From: Streptomyces tsukubensis
GTDB taxonomy: Bacteria; Actinomycetota; Actinomycetes; Streptomycetales; Streptomycetaceae
Direction: 5' to 3'
DNA length: 64,000 bases
Assembly (NCBI RefSeq): GCF_003932715.1
Contig: NZ_CP020700.1
Coordinates: 4,238,501-4,302,500 of the forward strand
Shown piece after piece: positions 7,907 through 16,474 of this stretch. Each line of letters opens with the position of its first letter. Position 1 is the stretch's first letter. Below the pieces are notes generated by a model that saw nothing but the letters and a program-made list of their open reading frames with translations, was not told where the DNA came from and did no database searches. The translations under genes and the position numbers were made by a program.

Positions 7907-9196
7907 GTGGCGGTGTCGGAAGCACTGTGGAACGTACTGGTCGTACTGCCCGTTCTCGTCTGCGCGGGGACGGTCGGCTGGGCGGCCGTGTGCACCTGGA
8001 CGGTGCGCCGGGCCGGGGGTGCGTGGGGCGCCGGGGGCGTACGGGAGGGGCTGGCGCCCGCGACCGCGGGGTGCGCGCTGCTCTCCGCCGCCGCGACGTT
8101 CCTCGTACCGGTGGAGCAGGGATACGGGCCCGTGCCGGACGACACTGCCGTCCAGCGCTCCTACTGGAGCCTCGCCGAGGCCGGGCTGCTGTTGCTGCTC
8201 GTGATGGCAGTCGTCAGGTTCGCGCCCGCGGCGGGGGTGCGTCTCGCGGTGCCGTTCGTCGCGCTCGCGGTCTCCGTCTGGCCCCTGGTCCTCATCGACG
8301 GTTCGTTCCTCGAAGGCGTGGGCGTGGTCGCCTTCTGGCTGCTGCCGGTGGCCGTCGCCGTGGGCGCGGGGGCCTATCCGCGCCGGGCCGCGGACCGGCG
8401 CCGGCAGGCGGTCGACGAGGCCCGCCGGGAGCAGCGGCTCCGGCTCTCCCGCGATCTGCACGACTTCGTGGCCCATGACATCAGCGGCATCGTGGTCCAG
8501 GCGCAGGCCGCGCGCTTCGTGGCGGAGGCCGACCCCGGGCAGGCGCTGGCCGCGCTGGAACGTATCGAACGGGCCGGGCTGAACGCCCTGGCGTCCATGG
8601 ACCGTACGGTCGCGATGCTCCACACGGCCGGTGTGGCCGACGGCGCCCCGCCTGGCCCGGACCGACTGCCCGCTCTGGTGGCCGACTTCGGCGCCGCGGG
8701 CGGGGCGGTCGCGGTGCTGGACGCGGACGGGGAGGCGCTGGGCGCGCTGACCCGGGAGGCCGGGGCGGCGGCGTACCGGATCGTGGCGGAGGCGCTGACG
8801 AACGTGCGGCGGCACGCGCCGGGCGCGACCCGCGTCGCCGTACGGATCCGGCGTACGGGAGGCGGTATCGAGGTCTCCGTCGTCGACGACGGCGGCCGCG
8901 GGGCTGCCGGGACGGCCCGGTTCCGGCTGCCGCGCCGGGCGCACTGGGCCGGTGGGCTCGGGCTGCCCGCGCTCACCGAGCACATCACCGCACTCGGCGG
9001 GGCGCTGACCGCCGGGCCGGTTGCGGGTGCCGGGCCGCGGGGAGCAGTGGCCGCGGCGGGCGGCTGGCGTGTCACGGCGGTGTTCCCCGGCCCGGAGCCC
9101 GAAGAGCCGGACCGGGCTGCCCCGACTCCGGGGCCTCCGACCTATCCGACGCCCCCGAGCCCGTACCCGAATCCCGGCCCGAAAGGCGCACTGTGA
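7907..9196 (+). CDS. Sensor histidine kinase, NarL/DesK type
   Basis: 429 residues. The N-terminal 150 residues hold about five membrane helices without a large extracellular loop. The HisKA_3 dimerisation helix carries the phospho-acceptor in SRDLHDFVAHDISG (His185), and the HATPase domain has the N-box EALTNVRRHAPG and VVDDGG near residues 285-330. The C-terminal 50 residues are Pro/Gly-rich. It should autophosphorylate in response to a membrane signal and phosphorylate the overlapping response regulator. I start at GTG 7907, behind GGAGGGGGGAGCC; upstream in-frame starts lack a ribosome site. Stop and next start overlap as GTGA. Confidence 0.85.
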   Translation: MAVSEALWNVLVVLPVLVCAGTVGWAAVCTWTVRRAGGAWGAGGVREGLAPATAGCALLSAAATFLVPVEQGYGPVPDDTAVQRSYWSLAEAGLLLLLVMAVVRFAPAAGVRLAVPFVALAVSVWPLVLIDGSFLEGVGVVAFWLLPVAVAVGAGAYPRRAADRRRQAVDEARREQRLRLSRDLHDFVAHDISGIVVQAQAARFVAEADPGQALAALERIERAGLNALASMDRTVAMLHTAGVADGAPPGPDRLPALVADFGAAGGAVAVLDADGEALGALTREAGAAAYRIVAEALTNVRRHAPGATRVAVRIRRTGGGIEVSVVDDGGRGAAGTARFRLPRRAHWAGGLGLPALTEHITALGGALTAGPVAGAGPRGAVAAAGGWRVTAVFPGPEPEEPDRAAPTPGPPTYPTPPSPYPNPGPKGAL

Positions 9197-9912
9197 CCAC
9201 CGGCCCCACCACATCAGGCCCCACGACCACCGGCCCGACCCGGATCCTGCTCGCCGACGACCAGGACGACATCCGCAGCGGCTTCCGGCTGATCCTCGAC
9301 TCCCAGCCGGATATGACGGTCGTCGGCGAGGCGGCGGACGGCATCACCGCCGTCGCCCTCGCCCGGGAACTCCGCCCCGATCTGGTCGTCGCCGATATCC
9401 GGATGCCCGGCCTCGACGGTCTGGAGGTCACCCGGCGGCTCGCGGGCCCCGAAGTGGCCGACCCCGTACGCGTACTGATCGTCACCACCTTCGACCACGA
9501 CGACCAGGTCCGTACGGCGCTGCGTGACGGGGCCTGCGGGTTTCTGCTGAAGCGCTCCGGGCCGGGGCTGCTGATCGAAGGGGTACGGGCCGCGATGTCG
9601 GGCGATGTGCTGATCAGCCCGCAGCTGACGGTACGGCTGCTCCGGGCCCCCGCCCCTGCTCCCGCCCCCGTTGTCGTACCCGCAAGGCGGCCGCCCGGGG
9701 GCCGCGCGGACTCCCCGCTGACACCGCGCGAGGCGGAGATCGTCCGTCTGGTGGCCGAGGGACTGACCAACGCGGAGATCGGCACCGCGCTCTTCATCTC
9801 CGCCGGGACGGTGAAGACCCATATGGCGAATGTGCAGGCCAAGCTGGGGGTACGGAACCGGGTCGCCATGGCGGCCTGGCACTTCGACCGGCCCGCCCAC
9901 CCCTCTTCATGA
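9193..9912 (+). CDS. LuxR/NarL-family response regulator
   Basis: 239 residues. The receiver domain has the acidic pocket ADDQDD (about 21-26), the phosphorylation site in VVADIRMPG (Asp68), and the conserved Lys in FLLKRSG. After an Ala/Pro linker (about 155-175), the LuxR HTH runs LTPREAEIVRLVAEG...TVKTHMANVQAKLG. It overlaps the kinase gene by GTGA, so the pair is translationally coupled. Targets are unknown. The divergent secreted-protein gene at 6937-7614 and the phospholipase-like gene downstream are candidates by position. Confidence 0.9.
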   Translation: MTTGPTTSGPTTTGPTRILLADDQDDIRSGFRLILDSQPDMTVVGEAADGITAVALARELRPDLVVADIRMPGLDGLEVTRRLAGPEVADPVRVLIVTTFDHDDQVRTALRDGACGFLLKRSGPGLLIEGVRAAMSGDVLISPQLTVRLLRAPAPAPAPVVVPARRPPGGRADSPLTPREAEIVRLVAEGLTNAEIGTALFISAGTVKTHMANVQAKLGVRNRVAMAAWHFDRPAHPSS

Positions 9913-10021
9913 TCATTTATCGGTTGTTTATTGCGGTCCCCGAAGCTGAACCGGTCTTGATCACGCAGGACGCGCAGGACGCGCAGACCGCGCGTCCGCG
10001 AAGAAGAAGTGGACGGACCAT

Positions 10022-11383
10022 ATGCGGAAAAATGCTTCGGGCCCCGGGCCCCGCTGGAGACCGACGACGACCGGACTGCCGAGCCGGCTGACGGCGGTAT
10101 GGCTGGCGGTGGTGTCCGTGCTGACCCTCGGGATCGTCGCCGTACCGACCCCCGCCCAGGCGGTCCCGCCGGACGGCTGGAACAACCGGCATCTCGACGA
10201 AATCACCCTGCTCGGCAGCCACAACGGCTTCGCCAACGACTCCGACGGCGTGTTCGGCGCCGGGCGGAACCAGAGCTTCTCGCTCCATGACCAGATCAAC
10301 CAGCTGAACGTCCGCGCCACCGAACTGGACATCTACGGTACGGCGAACGGGGTGTGGACCTATCACACCACCAACTGGACCGGCGGCGGCAAGCGCCTGC
10401 GCCAGCACCTCTACACCATCAAGGACTTCCTCGACCGGAACCGGAACGAGGTCTTCGTCCTCACCCTCCAGGACAACACCACCCCCGACCAGCTGCGGGA
10501 CGAGTTCGCCTCGGTGCCGGGCCTGACCGACCTGGCCCTCAACCCGTGGGAGTGGAACGTCCGCTACCAGGGCTGGCCGAAGGTCTCCGACATGGTGGAC
10601 CGGAACAAGCGGCTGCTGATGCTCTCCGGCAGGAACGACAAGGGGCATCTGAACGTCCACCACATGCGGGAGTGGACGATGCAGAACCACTACAACGACG
10701 GTATCGGCGTCTGCACCGACCGCAAGGGTGACGGGATCTCCACCCAGCTGGGGGCCCCGGGACAGGGGGAGACCTTCAACGGCTTCTCGAACACCAACGC
10801 CCGCGCCTTCCAGAAGCTCTTCTTCGCCAACAACTTCTCCGCCCGTACCTACAACGACTTCCACTGGTCGGCGCGGGCATGCGAGGGGAAGACGGAGGGC
10901 CGGATGCCGAACATGATCTCCACGGACTGGATCGGTCACGGCGGCAACCGTGACGCGGAGCGGTTCGTCAACGCCGCCAACCGGTCCGTCAGCTGGACGA
11001 TGGGCAGCCTCTGTATCGACGTCGAGGGCGGGCGCACCGGGAACGGCACCCCGGTACAGATCTGGGGCTGCAACTGGAGCAATTCCCAGGCCTGGCGGCG
11101 GGTTCCCGTCGACGGTGTCGGCTTCGAGCTGCGGGCCCTCGGACAGTGTCTCGATGTGGCGGGCGGCCGTGCGGTCCGCGGCAACAAGATCCAGATCTAC
11201 GGCTGCAACGGCACCATGTCCCAGCGCTGGGCCCACGAGGGATCCAGCGGCAACCGGCTGCGGAACCTGGTGACGAACATGTGCATCGACCTGCCGAACC
11301 GGAACGGCACACCCGGGGTGGACTTGCAGCTCTGGGACTGCGACGGGAGCGTCGGGCAGCGCTTCGACTGGAACCTGGCCTGA
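10022..11383 (+). CDS. Secreted PI-PLC-like phosphodiesterase with ricin-type lectin domain
   Basis: 453 residues. A long-n-region signal peptide (to about residue 47, PAQA) is followed by a PI-PLC X-like barrel: catalytic His67 in LLGSHNGFA, Arg98/Glu101/Asp103 in VRATELDIYG and the second catalytic His115 in WTYHTTNW. From about residue 325 come three ricin B (beta-trefoil) subdomains with the repeated C-x-D-V/L...Q-x-W pattern (SLCIDVEGG, QCLDVAGG, NMCIDLPN). It probably cleaves a glycerophosphodiester or phosphoinositide outside the cell, with the lectin domain docking on polysaccharide. The ATG is 109 bp after the response-regulator stop, behind an AT-rich leader, so it likely has its own promoter. 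A strong terminator follows. Confidence 0.88.
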   Translation: MRKNASGPGPRWRPTTTGLPSRLTAVWLAVVSVLTLGIVAVPTPAQAVPPDGWNNRHLDEITLLGSHNGFANDSDGVFGAGRNQSFSLHDQINQLNVRATELDIYGTANGVWTYHTTNWTGGGKRLRQHLYTIKDFLDRNRNEVFVLTLQDNTTPDQLRDEFASVPGLTDLALNPWEWNVRYQGWPKVSDMVDRNKRLLMLSGRNDKGHLNVHHMREWTMQNHYNDGIGVCTDRKGDGISTQLGAPGQGETFNGFSNTNARAFQKLFFANNFSARTYNDFHWSARACEGKTEGRMPNMISTDWIGHGGNRDAERFVNAANRSVSWTMGSLCIDVEGGRTGNGTPVQIWGCNWSNSQAWRRVPVDGVGFELRALGQCLDVAGGRAVRGNKIQIYGCNGTMSQRWAHEGSSGNRLRNLVTNMCIDLPNRNGTPGVDLQLWDCDGSVGQRFDWNLA

Positions 11384-11402
11384 GCGGCGGGCCCGGAGTC
11401 CC

Positions 11403-11431
11403 GGGCACCCCGGCAGCCGGCCGGGGTGCCC
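11403..11431 (+). terminator. Terminator after the PLC-ricin gene
   Basis: Perfect 12-bp stem GGGCACCCCGGC (11403-11414) with GCCGGGGTGCCC (11420-11431), 5-nt loop, 19 bp after the stop codon and followed by CCTT. Confidence 0.75.
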
Positions 11432-11454
11432 CCTTGATGGGGGAGACTGGGCCC

Positions 11455-11868
11455 ATGTCCATTCATGAGAATCTGCTCGGGGGACCGCCCCCCACGCATC
11501 TGCCCGACGAAGCCGGGCCCCGGGAGGCGCTCGCCGCCGGGCGCAGCGCGACGGAGGTCGCCGCCCAGTACCCCACCTCGTCGCTGGCCTGGGCGCTCCT
11601 CGCCGACGAGGCGTTCGAGGGCGGGCGGACCGTCGAGTCGTACGCCTACGCCCGTACCGGCTACCACCGCGGCCTGGACGCGCTGCGCCGCAACGGCTGG
11701 AAGGGCCACGGCCCGGTGCCGTGGGAGCACGAGCCGAACCGCGGCTTCCTGCGCGCCCTGCACGCCCTCGCCCGCGCCGCCGGCACGATCGGTGAGAAGG
11801 ACGAGTACGAGCGCTGCTCGACGTTCCTGCGCGACTCGTCGCCGCTCGCCGCCGACACCCTGGGCTGA
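11455..11868 (+). CDS. DUF3151 family protein
   Basis: 137 residues. The sequence begins SIHENLLGGPPPTHLP and contains the conserved ALAAGRSATEVAAQYPTSSLAWALLADEA and YAYARTGYHRGLDALRRNGWKGHGPVPWEHEPNRGFLR blocks of the actinobacterial DUF3151 family. It has no signal peptide or membrane helix and is probably a small helical cytosolic protein with a TPR-like arrangement. Function is unknown. The ATG lies 24 bp beyond the upstream terminator hairpin, with GGGGGAG upstream. It is often found near fba and the tryptophan-degradation genes in Streptomyces (from memory), as here. Confidence 0.85.
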   Translation: MSIHENLLGGPPPTHLPDEAGPREALAAGRSATEVAAQYPTSSLAWALLADEAFEGGRTVESYAYARTGYHRGLDALRRNGWKGHGPVPWEHEPNRGFLRALHALARAAGTIGEKDEYERCSTFLRDSSPLAADTLG

Positions 11869-12029
11869 CGGACGGCCCGGGCCCGTCGTCGACGACGCCC
11901 GTGTCCCCCTGGTGCGGATGTACCTGGAGGGGGCACGGGTGTCGGTCTACTATGCGCGTGGGGACCGGAGCTCCCACCCACCAACAGGAAGGGGCGGACC
12001 GCTACCCGGACACACATCGAGGAGACGAG

Positions 12030-12977
12030 ATGTCCCAGTCCGCTGCGCACGATTCCCCGGCGTGTGAAGCCACCGCGCCGCCCGCGGATCCCGCGCACCC
12101 CCACACCAGCGGGCAGAGCGCCGAGCACGCCAAGCCCGCCGACGGCAACGCCGCCGACGAGGCCGCCGAAGCGCCGACCGTCGACTTCGCCGGCACCACC
12201 CCTTACGAGGACTACGTCCAGGCGGATGTCCTCACCCACCTGCAGCGGCCCCTCTCGGACGATCCCGGGGAGATGGTCTTCCTCGTCACCACCCAGGTGA
12301 TGGAGCTGTGGTTCACCGTCATCGTCCACGAGTGGGAGACCGCGGCCGGGGCCCTGCGCGGCGACGACATCCCCGTCGCCATAGCCGCACTCAAGCGCTC
12401 GGTGCGCGAGCTGGAGGCCCTCAACGCCTCCTGGCGGCCGCTCGGGCAGCTCACCCCCGCGCAGTTCAACTCCTACCGCGGCGCCCTCGGCGAGGGCTCC
12501 GGCTTCCAGTCGGCGATGTACCGCCGTATGGAGTTCCTGCTGGGCGACAAGTCGGCGTCCATGCTGGTCCCGCACCGCGGCGCGCCCCGCGTCCACGCCG
12601 AGCTGGAGCGGGCGCTGGCCGAGCCGAGCCTGTACGACGAGGTGCTGGCGCTGCTGGCCCGCTGCGGCCGGGCCGTTCCGGAGGCCGTACTGCGCCGCGA
12701 CCCGTCGCTCCGGTACGAGCCGGACGAGGGCGTGGAGGCGGTCTGGTCGGAGATCTACGGCGATCCGGACCGGGACGAGGAGCTGGTACGGCTCGGAGAG
12801 GCGCTGACCGACGTCGCAGAACTGGTGTGGCGCTGGCGCAACGACCATCTGGTGGCGACCCGCCGCGCGATGGGCGCCAAGACCGGTACGGGCGGTTCCG
12901 CCGGGGTGGCCTGGCTGGAGAAGCGGGCCCGCCGCAATGTGTTCCCGGAGCTGTGGACGGCGCGCAGCCATGTCTGA
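12030..12977 (+). CDS. kynA: Tryptophan 2,3-dioxygenase
   Basis: 315 residues, the first 50 an Ala/Asp-rich extension absent from shorter homologues. This heme enzyme oxidises L-Trp to N-formylkynurenine in the cytosol as a tetramer. Family blocks: YEDYVQADVLTHLQ, ELWFTVIVHEWE, FNSYRGALGEGSGFQS, the heme-ligand His (about 273) in WRWRNDHLVATRR and the substrate loop GTGGSAGVAWLEK. The distal His found in other family members (in an HQxxELWF context) is Thr88 here (VTTQVMELWF). The start has GAGGAGACGAG upstream, and a TACTAT -10 box lies near 11948. The stop overlaps the kynureninase start (8 bp), so the two are co-translated. Confidence 0.93.
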   Translation: MSQSAAHDSPACEATAPPADPAHPHTSGQSAEHAKPADGNAADEAAEAPTVDFAGTTPYEDYVQADVLTHLQRPLSDDPGEMVFLVTTQVMELWFTVIVHEWETAAGALRGDDIPVAIAALKRSVRELEALNASWRPLGQLTPAQFNSYRGALGEGSGFQSAMYRRMEFLLGDKSASMLVPHRGAPRVHAELERALAEPSLYDEVLALLARCGRAVPEAVLRRDPSLRYEPDEGVEAVWSEIYGDPDRDEELVRLGEALTDVAELVWRWRNDHLVATRRAMGAKTGTGGSAGVAWLEKRARRNVFPELWTARSHV

Positions 12978-14286
12978 GGCATCCGAGGCGTTGGAGGCAT
13001 TCGGGATGTCAGAGATGTCGGAGATGTCCGGGATGTCGGGGGTATCCGATCTGCGGGCCCGGGCGGCGGCGCTCGATGCGGCCGACGCGCTCCGCCCCGT
13101 ACGCGACCGCTTCACCCTCCCCGACGGCGTCGTCTATCTCGACGGCAACTCCCTGGGCGCGCTCCCCGCGCACGTTCCCGGCCGGATCACCGATGTCATC
13201 GGCCGGCAGTGGGGCGAGCTGGGGATCCGGTCGTGGACCGAGAGCGGCTGGTGGGAGGCGCCGGAGCGGATCGGGGACCGGATCGCGCCCCTGGTCGGGG
13301 CCGGGCCAGGACGGATCGTCGTCGGTGACTCGACGAGCGTGAACGTCTTCAAGGCCGTGGTCGGAGCGGTCCGGCTGGCGGGCGCGGGGCGTACGGAAAT
13401 CCTCGTGGACGCCACGACCTTCCCCACCGACGGCTATATCGCCGCGTCGGCGGCCCGGCTGACCGGCTGTACACCGGTGCCGGTCGATCCGGCCGACGCG
13501 GAGTCGTTCCGGGCCGCGCTCGGGCCGCGGACCGCCGCCGTACTGCTGAACCACGCGGACTACCGCTCCGGCCGGCTCCACGATCTGCCCGCCCTCACGG
13601 CGGCCGCCCGGGCCGCGGGCGCGCTCACGGTGTGGGACCTGTGCCACAGCGCGGGCGCCCTGCCGGTGGGGCTGGACGCGCACGGTGTGGACCTCGCCGT
13701 CGGCTGCACGTACAAGTATCTGAACGGGGGCCCCGGCGCCCCCGCCTTCCTGTACGTCGCGGAGCGCCACCAGGCGGCCTTCGACTCGCCGCTGCCGGGC
13801 TGGAACTCCCATGCGGAACCCTTCGCGATGGAACCGGAGTACGCGGCCGTGGCCGGGATCCGGCGCGGCCGGGTCGGGACGCCCGACATCCTGTCGATGC
13901 TCGCGCTGGAGGCCGCGCTCGATGTGTGGGACGGGGTCGGCATCGAGGCGGTACGGGCCAAGAGCCTGGCACTGACCGACTTCTTCCTGGAGTGCACGGC
14001 GGCCTATGCGGGGCTCGACGGGCGTCCGCTGACCCTGCTGACACCGGAGCGGCACGAGGAGCGCGGCAGCCAGATCGCGCTGGGGTGCGCCGGCTCCGCG
14101 ACGGCAGTGATGGAGCGGCTCATCGCCCGCGGTGTGGTGGGGGATCTGCGCAGGCCGGACGTGCTGCGGTTCGGATTCACCCCGCTGTACACGGGCTTCG
14201 CCGATGTGGAGCGCGCGGCCGCGGTCCTGGCCGAGGTCCTCGTGGAAGTGGGAGCGGGAGCGCCGGTGGAGCCGGGTTCGCGCTGA
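12970..14286 (+). CDS. kynU: Kynureninase
   Basis: 438 residues. This PLP enzyme cleaves kynurenine to anthranilate and alanine. The fold-type I core is complete: the N-terminal VYLDGNSLGALP, ESGWWEAPERIGD, the Asp/His of the PLP ring region WDLCHSAGALPV and the Schiff-base lysine in GCTYKYLNGGPGAP (Lys249). The first 25 residues are an odd Met/Ser/Glu-rich stretch made by repeats of ATGTCNGAG/ATGTCSG, which also offer several in-frame ATGs (for example 13006). I use the first ATG because it overlaps the dioxygenase stop. Together with the neighbours it makes anthranilate from tryptophan. Confidence 0.93.
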   Translation: MSEASEALEAFGMSEMSEMSGMSGVSDLRARAAALDAADALRPVRDRFTLPDGVVYLDGNSLGALPAHVPGRITDVIGRQWGELGIRSWTESGWWEAPERIGDRIAPLVGAGPGRIVVGDSTSVNVFKAVVGAVRLAGAGRTEILVDATTFPTDGYIAASAARLTGCTPVPVDPADAESFRAALGPRTAAVLLNHADYRSGRLHDLPALTAAARAAGALTVWDLCHSAGALPVGLDAHGVDLAVGCTYKYLNGGPGAPAFLYVAERHQAAFDSPLPGWNSHAEPFAMEPEYAAVAGIRRGRVGTPDILSMLALEAALDVWDGVGIEAVRAKSLALTDFFLECTAAYAGLDGRPLTLLTPERHEERGSQIALGCAGSATAVMERLIARGVVGDLRRPDVLRFGFTPLYTGFADVERAAAVLAEVLVEVGAGAPVEPGSR

Positions 14287-14296
14287 CGGTGGATCG

Positions 14297-14326
14297 GCGG
14301 GGGCGGTGTGCTGGTACCGTCCCCGC
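14297..14326 (+). terminator. Hairpin after kynU
   Basis: GCGGGGGCGGT (14297-14307) pairs with ACCGTCCCCGC (14316-14326) with one G-U pair and an 8-nt loop, followed by TGATCAGGTTGTTT. It may end or attenuate kynAU transcription before the hydrolase gene. Confidence 0.5.
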
Positions 14327-14381
14327 TGATCAGGTTGTTTCCGCGGGCAATTCCGCGCTTCCTCGGGAGGGTTGGAACCGC

Positions 14382-15458
14382 ATGGCGGAACCCAGCGTGC
14401 CGGAATCTCAAGCCTCGGGTGCTTCGGGCTCCTCGGGCCGGAACGCCGACGCACCGGTACCGGGGTGCCTCGGGCTGCCGGTACCGGACTTCCGGGCCGC
14501 CGCACTTCCGGACCCGGGCTCGGGCTCGGACCCGGGCTCGGAGCCGGAGCCGGAGCCGGACGCCGCCGCCCTCGCGCGGGACGCCGCCGAGGCGGAGGCC
14601 GCGTTCGCGCACCCTCCCGTGGCACCCGATACGACCTGGGCGTACGGCGACCACCCCGACCAGATCGTCGACCTCTACGCGCCCCGCGGCCCGGAGCGGG
14701 AGAGCGCGCCGCTGGTCGTGGTCTTCCACGGAGGCGCCTGGCGCTCCCCGTACGACCGTGTGCACATCAGCCCGTTCGCGGACTTCCTCGCCCGGCGGGG
14801 TTTCGCGGTGGCGAGCGTCGAGTACCGCCGCGGCCGGGACATCCCGCAGCCGCGCGTCTCCGCCTCCTCCGGTGCGGCCGACACCGCCGCGCCGGTCGCC
14901 GGGCGCTGGCCGGAGACCTTCGACGACGTGGCGGCGGCCATGGACGCGCTGCCGGAGGCGGTGGCGCGGCTGCTGCCCGGCGCCGACCTGCGGCGCACGG
15001 TGCTGACCGGCCACTCCGCGGGCGGCCATCTCGCGCTCTGGGCGGCGGCCCGCCATGTCCTCCCCCGGGGCTCCGCCTGGCGCACCGAAGCGCCCGCGCA
15101 TCTGCGCGGCGTGGTGGCGCTGGCGCCTCTCGCGGACCTGGCCAAGGCCGCGGAGCTGGGGGTGTGCGGCGGGGCGGTACGGCAACTGCTGGGCGAAGGC
15201 ACCGAGTTCGCGGAGCGCTGCGCCCTGGCCGATCCGGCGCTGCTGCTGCCCACCGGGATCGCGACGGTCGTGGTCCAGGGGCAGGAGGACATCGTCGTAC
15301 CCCCGGCGGTGGCGGACGCCTATGCGGAGGCGGCGGCGAAGGCCGGGGAGGCGGTGGGGCTGACCCTGCTGCCGGAGGTGGGCCACTTCCCGCTGATCGA
15401 CCCGGGGGCGGATGCCTGCGCGGTGGCGGCGGAGGAGATCGCGCAGCTGGCGTGGTGA
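14382..15458 (+). CDS. Alpha/beta hydrolase, probable kynurenine formamidase
   Basis: 358 residues. An N-terminal Ser/Gly/Pro/Glu-rich low-complexity region (about 1-75) precedes an alpha/beta hydrolase. The oxyanion motif HGGAW (116-120) matches the HGGxW motif of KynB-type arylformamidases and related esterases. The nucleophile elbow is TGHSAGGHLALW (Ser212), with Asp303 (GQEDIVVP) and His335 (VGHFPLID) completing the triad. Placed directly after kynA-kynU, it most likely hydrolyses N-formylkynurenine to kynurenine and formate, filling the only missing step. ATG 14382 is preceded by GGGAGGGTTGG. A general esterase is the alternative. Confidence 0.8.
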   Translation: MAEPSVPESQASGASGSSGRNADAPVPGCLGLPVPDFRAAALPDPGSGSDPGSEPEPEPDAAALARDAAEAEAAFAHPPVAPDTTWAYGDHPDQIVDLYAPRGPERESAPLVVVFHGGAWRSPYDRVHISPFADFLARRGFAVASVEYRRGRDIPQPRVSASSGAADTAAPVAGRWPETFDDVAAAMDALPEAVARLLPGADLRRTVLTGHSAGGHLALWAAARHVLPRGSAWRTEAPAHLRGVVALAPLADLAKAAELGVCGGAVRQLLGEGTEFAERCALADPALLLPTGIATVVVQGQEDIVVPPAVADAYAEAAAKAGEAVGLTLLPEVGHFPLIDPGADACAVAAEEIAQLAW

Positions 15459-15509
15459 ATCAGGAATCAGGAATCAGGGATCAGGGGTCAGGAAGCAGCA
15501 TGCCGGTCG

Positions 15510-15536
15510 ACTTGCGGACCGTAGCTGTCCGCAAGT
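15510..15536. promoter_or_regulatory. Perfect inverted repeat, probable operator
   Basis: ACTTGCGGAC (15510-15519) and GTCCGCAAGT (15527-15536) are perfect reverse complements around a 7-nt spacer, 18 bp before the NmrA-like start. The geometry fits a dimeric repressor (HxlR- or TetR-like) at a leaderless promoter. Just upstream (about 15460-15495) are short tandem AATCAGG-type repeats. Confidence 0.6.
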
Positions 15537-15554
15537 CTCCGTACCTTCTGCACC

Positions 15555-16376
15555 ATGACGAACCTCGTAGCAGGAGCAACCGGAACCGTCGGCCGCCGGA
15601 TCGTGGCCGAACTGCTCGACCGGGGCCGGGCGGTCCGCGCCCTGACCCGTGATCCCTCCAAGGCGGACTTCCCCGAGGGCGTGGAGGTCTTCGAAGGCGA
15701 TCTGACGGATCCCGAGACCCTGGTGGCCGCGTTGGAGGGAGTGACGGGCCTCCACCTGATCACCTTCGGCGGCCCGTACTTCACGCCCCTGGAGACCGGC
15801 CCCCGCATCCTCGAACTGGCCCGGGAGGCGGGCGTCCGCCGGATCACCGTCCTCAACGGCGGCGGGGACACCCCGCTGGAGACCGCGGTCCGCGCGTCGG
15901 ACTTCGCGTGGACCGTGGTCATGCCGGTCGAGTTCATGGCGAACGCGCTGTCCTGGGCGGATGCGATCCGCGAGAGCGACGAGGTGCGCGAGCCCTTCGT
16001 CGACCGGCTCAGCGCGATGGTCCACGAGGGCGATATCGGCGCGGTCGCGGCGGTGGCGCTGACGGAGGACGGCCATGCGGGGCAGACGTACCTGCTCAGC
16101 GGCCCGGAGGTGCTGACGGTCAAGGACAAGACGACGACCCTGGCCCGGGCGCGCGGCCGGGACATCGCGCTGGTGGAGCTGGGCCGGGACGAGGCGATCG
16201 CGCAGTGGCGCGAGGCGGGACAGCCGGAGGACGTCATCGACTTCCTGCTGGAGGTGTACGGGAACACTCCGGAGGTCGGCCGCACCGTGAACGACACGGT
16301 GCAGCGGGTCACCGGCCGTCCGGCCCGCACGTTCGACGAGTGGGCGAGGGAACACGCGGCGGCGTTCACGGCGTGA
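15555..16376 (+). CDS. NmrA-like NAD(P)-binding protein
   Basis: 273 residues. The N-terminal Rossmann motif GATGTVGRRIV (about 7-17) and the DLTDPETLVAALEGV segment are typical of NmrA/atypical short-chain dehydrogenase proteins, and VEFMANALSW is the conserved post-core motif. The catalytic Tyr-x3-Lys of classical SDRs is absent, so it may be a redox sensor or an isomerase/reductase of the QorB type. It stands alone behind the inverted repeat at 15510-15536, suggesting control by an unlinked repressor. No ribosome site is obvious and the ATG is 18 bp from the operator, consistent with leaderless expression. Confidence 0.82.
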   Translation: MTNLVAGATGTVGRRIVAELLDRGRAVRALTRDPSKADFPEGVEVFEGDLTDPETLVAALEGVTGLHLITFGGPYFTPLETGPRILELAREAGVRRITVLNGGGDTPLETAVRASDFAWTVVMPVEFMANALSWADAIRESDEVREPFVDRLSAMVHEGDIGAVAAVALTEDGHAGQTYLLSGPEVLTVKDKTTTLARARGRDIALVELGRDEAIAQWREAGQPEDVIDFLLEVYGNTPEVGRTVNDTVQRVTGRPARTFDEWAREHAAAFTA

Positions 16377-16474
16377 TCCGGGGGCGGGGGTGGGGGCGGT
16401 ACCGGGCGGAAGGCGCGCCGCGCGACGCGGTGATGACTGGTCGCGCGCCTCCCCCGCCGTCGATACTCGGCCGC

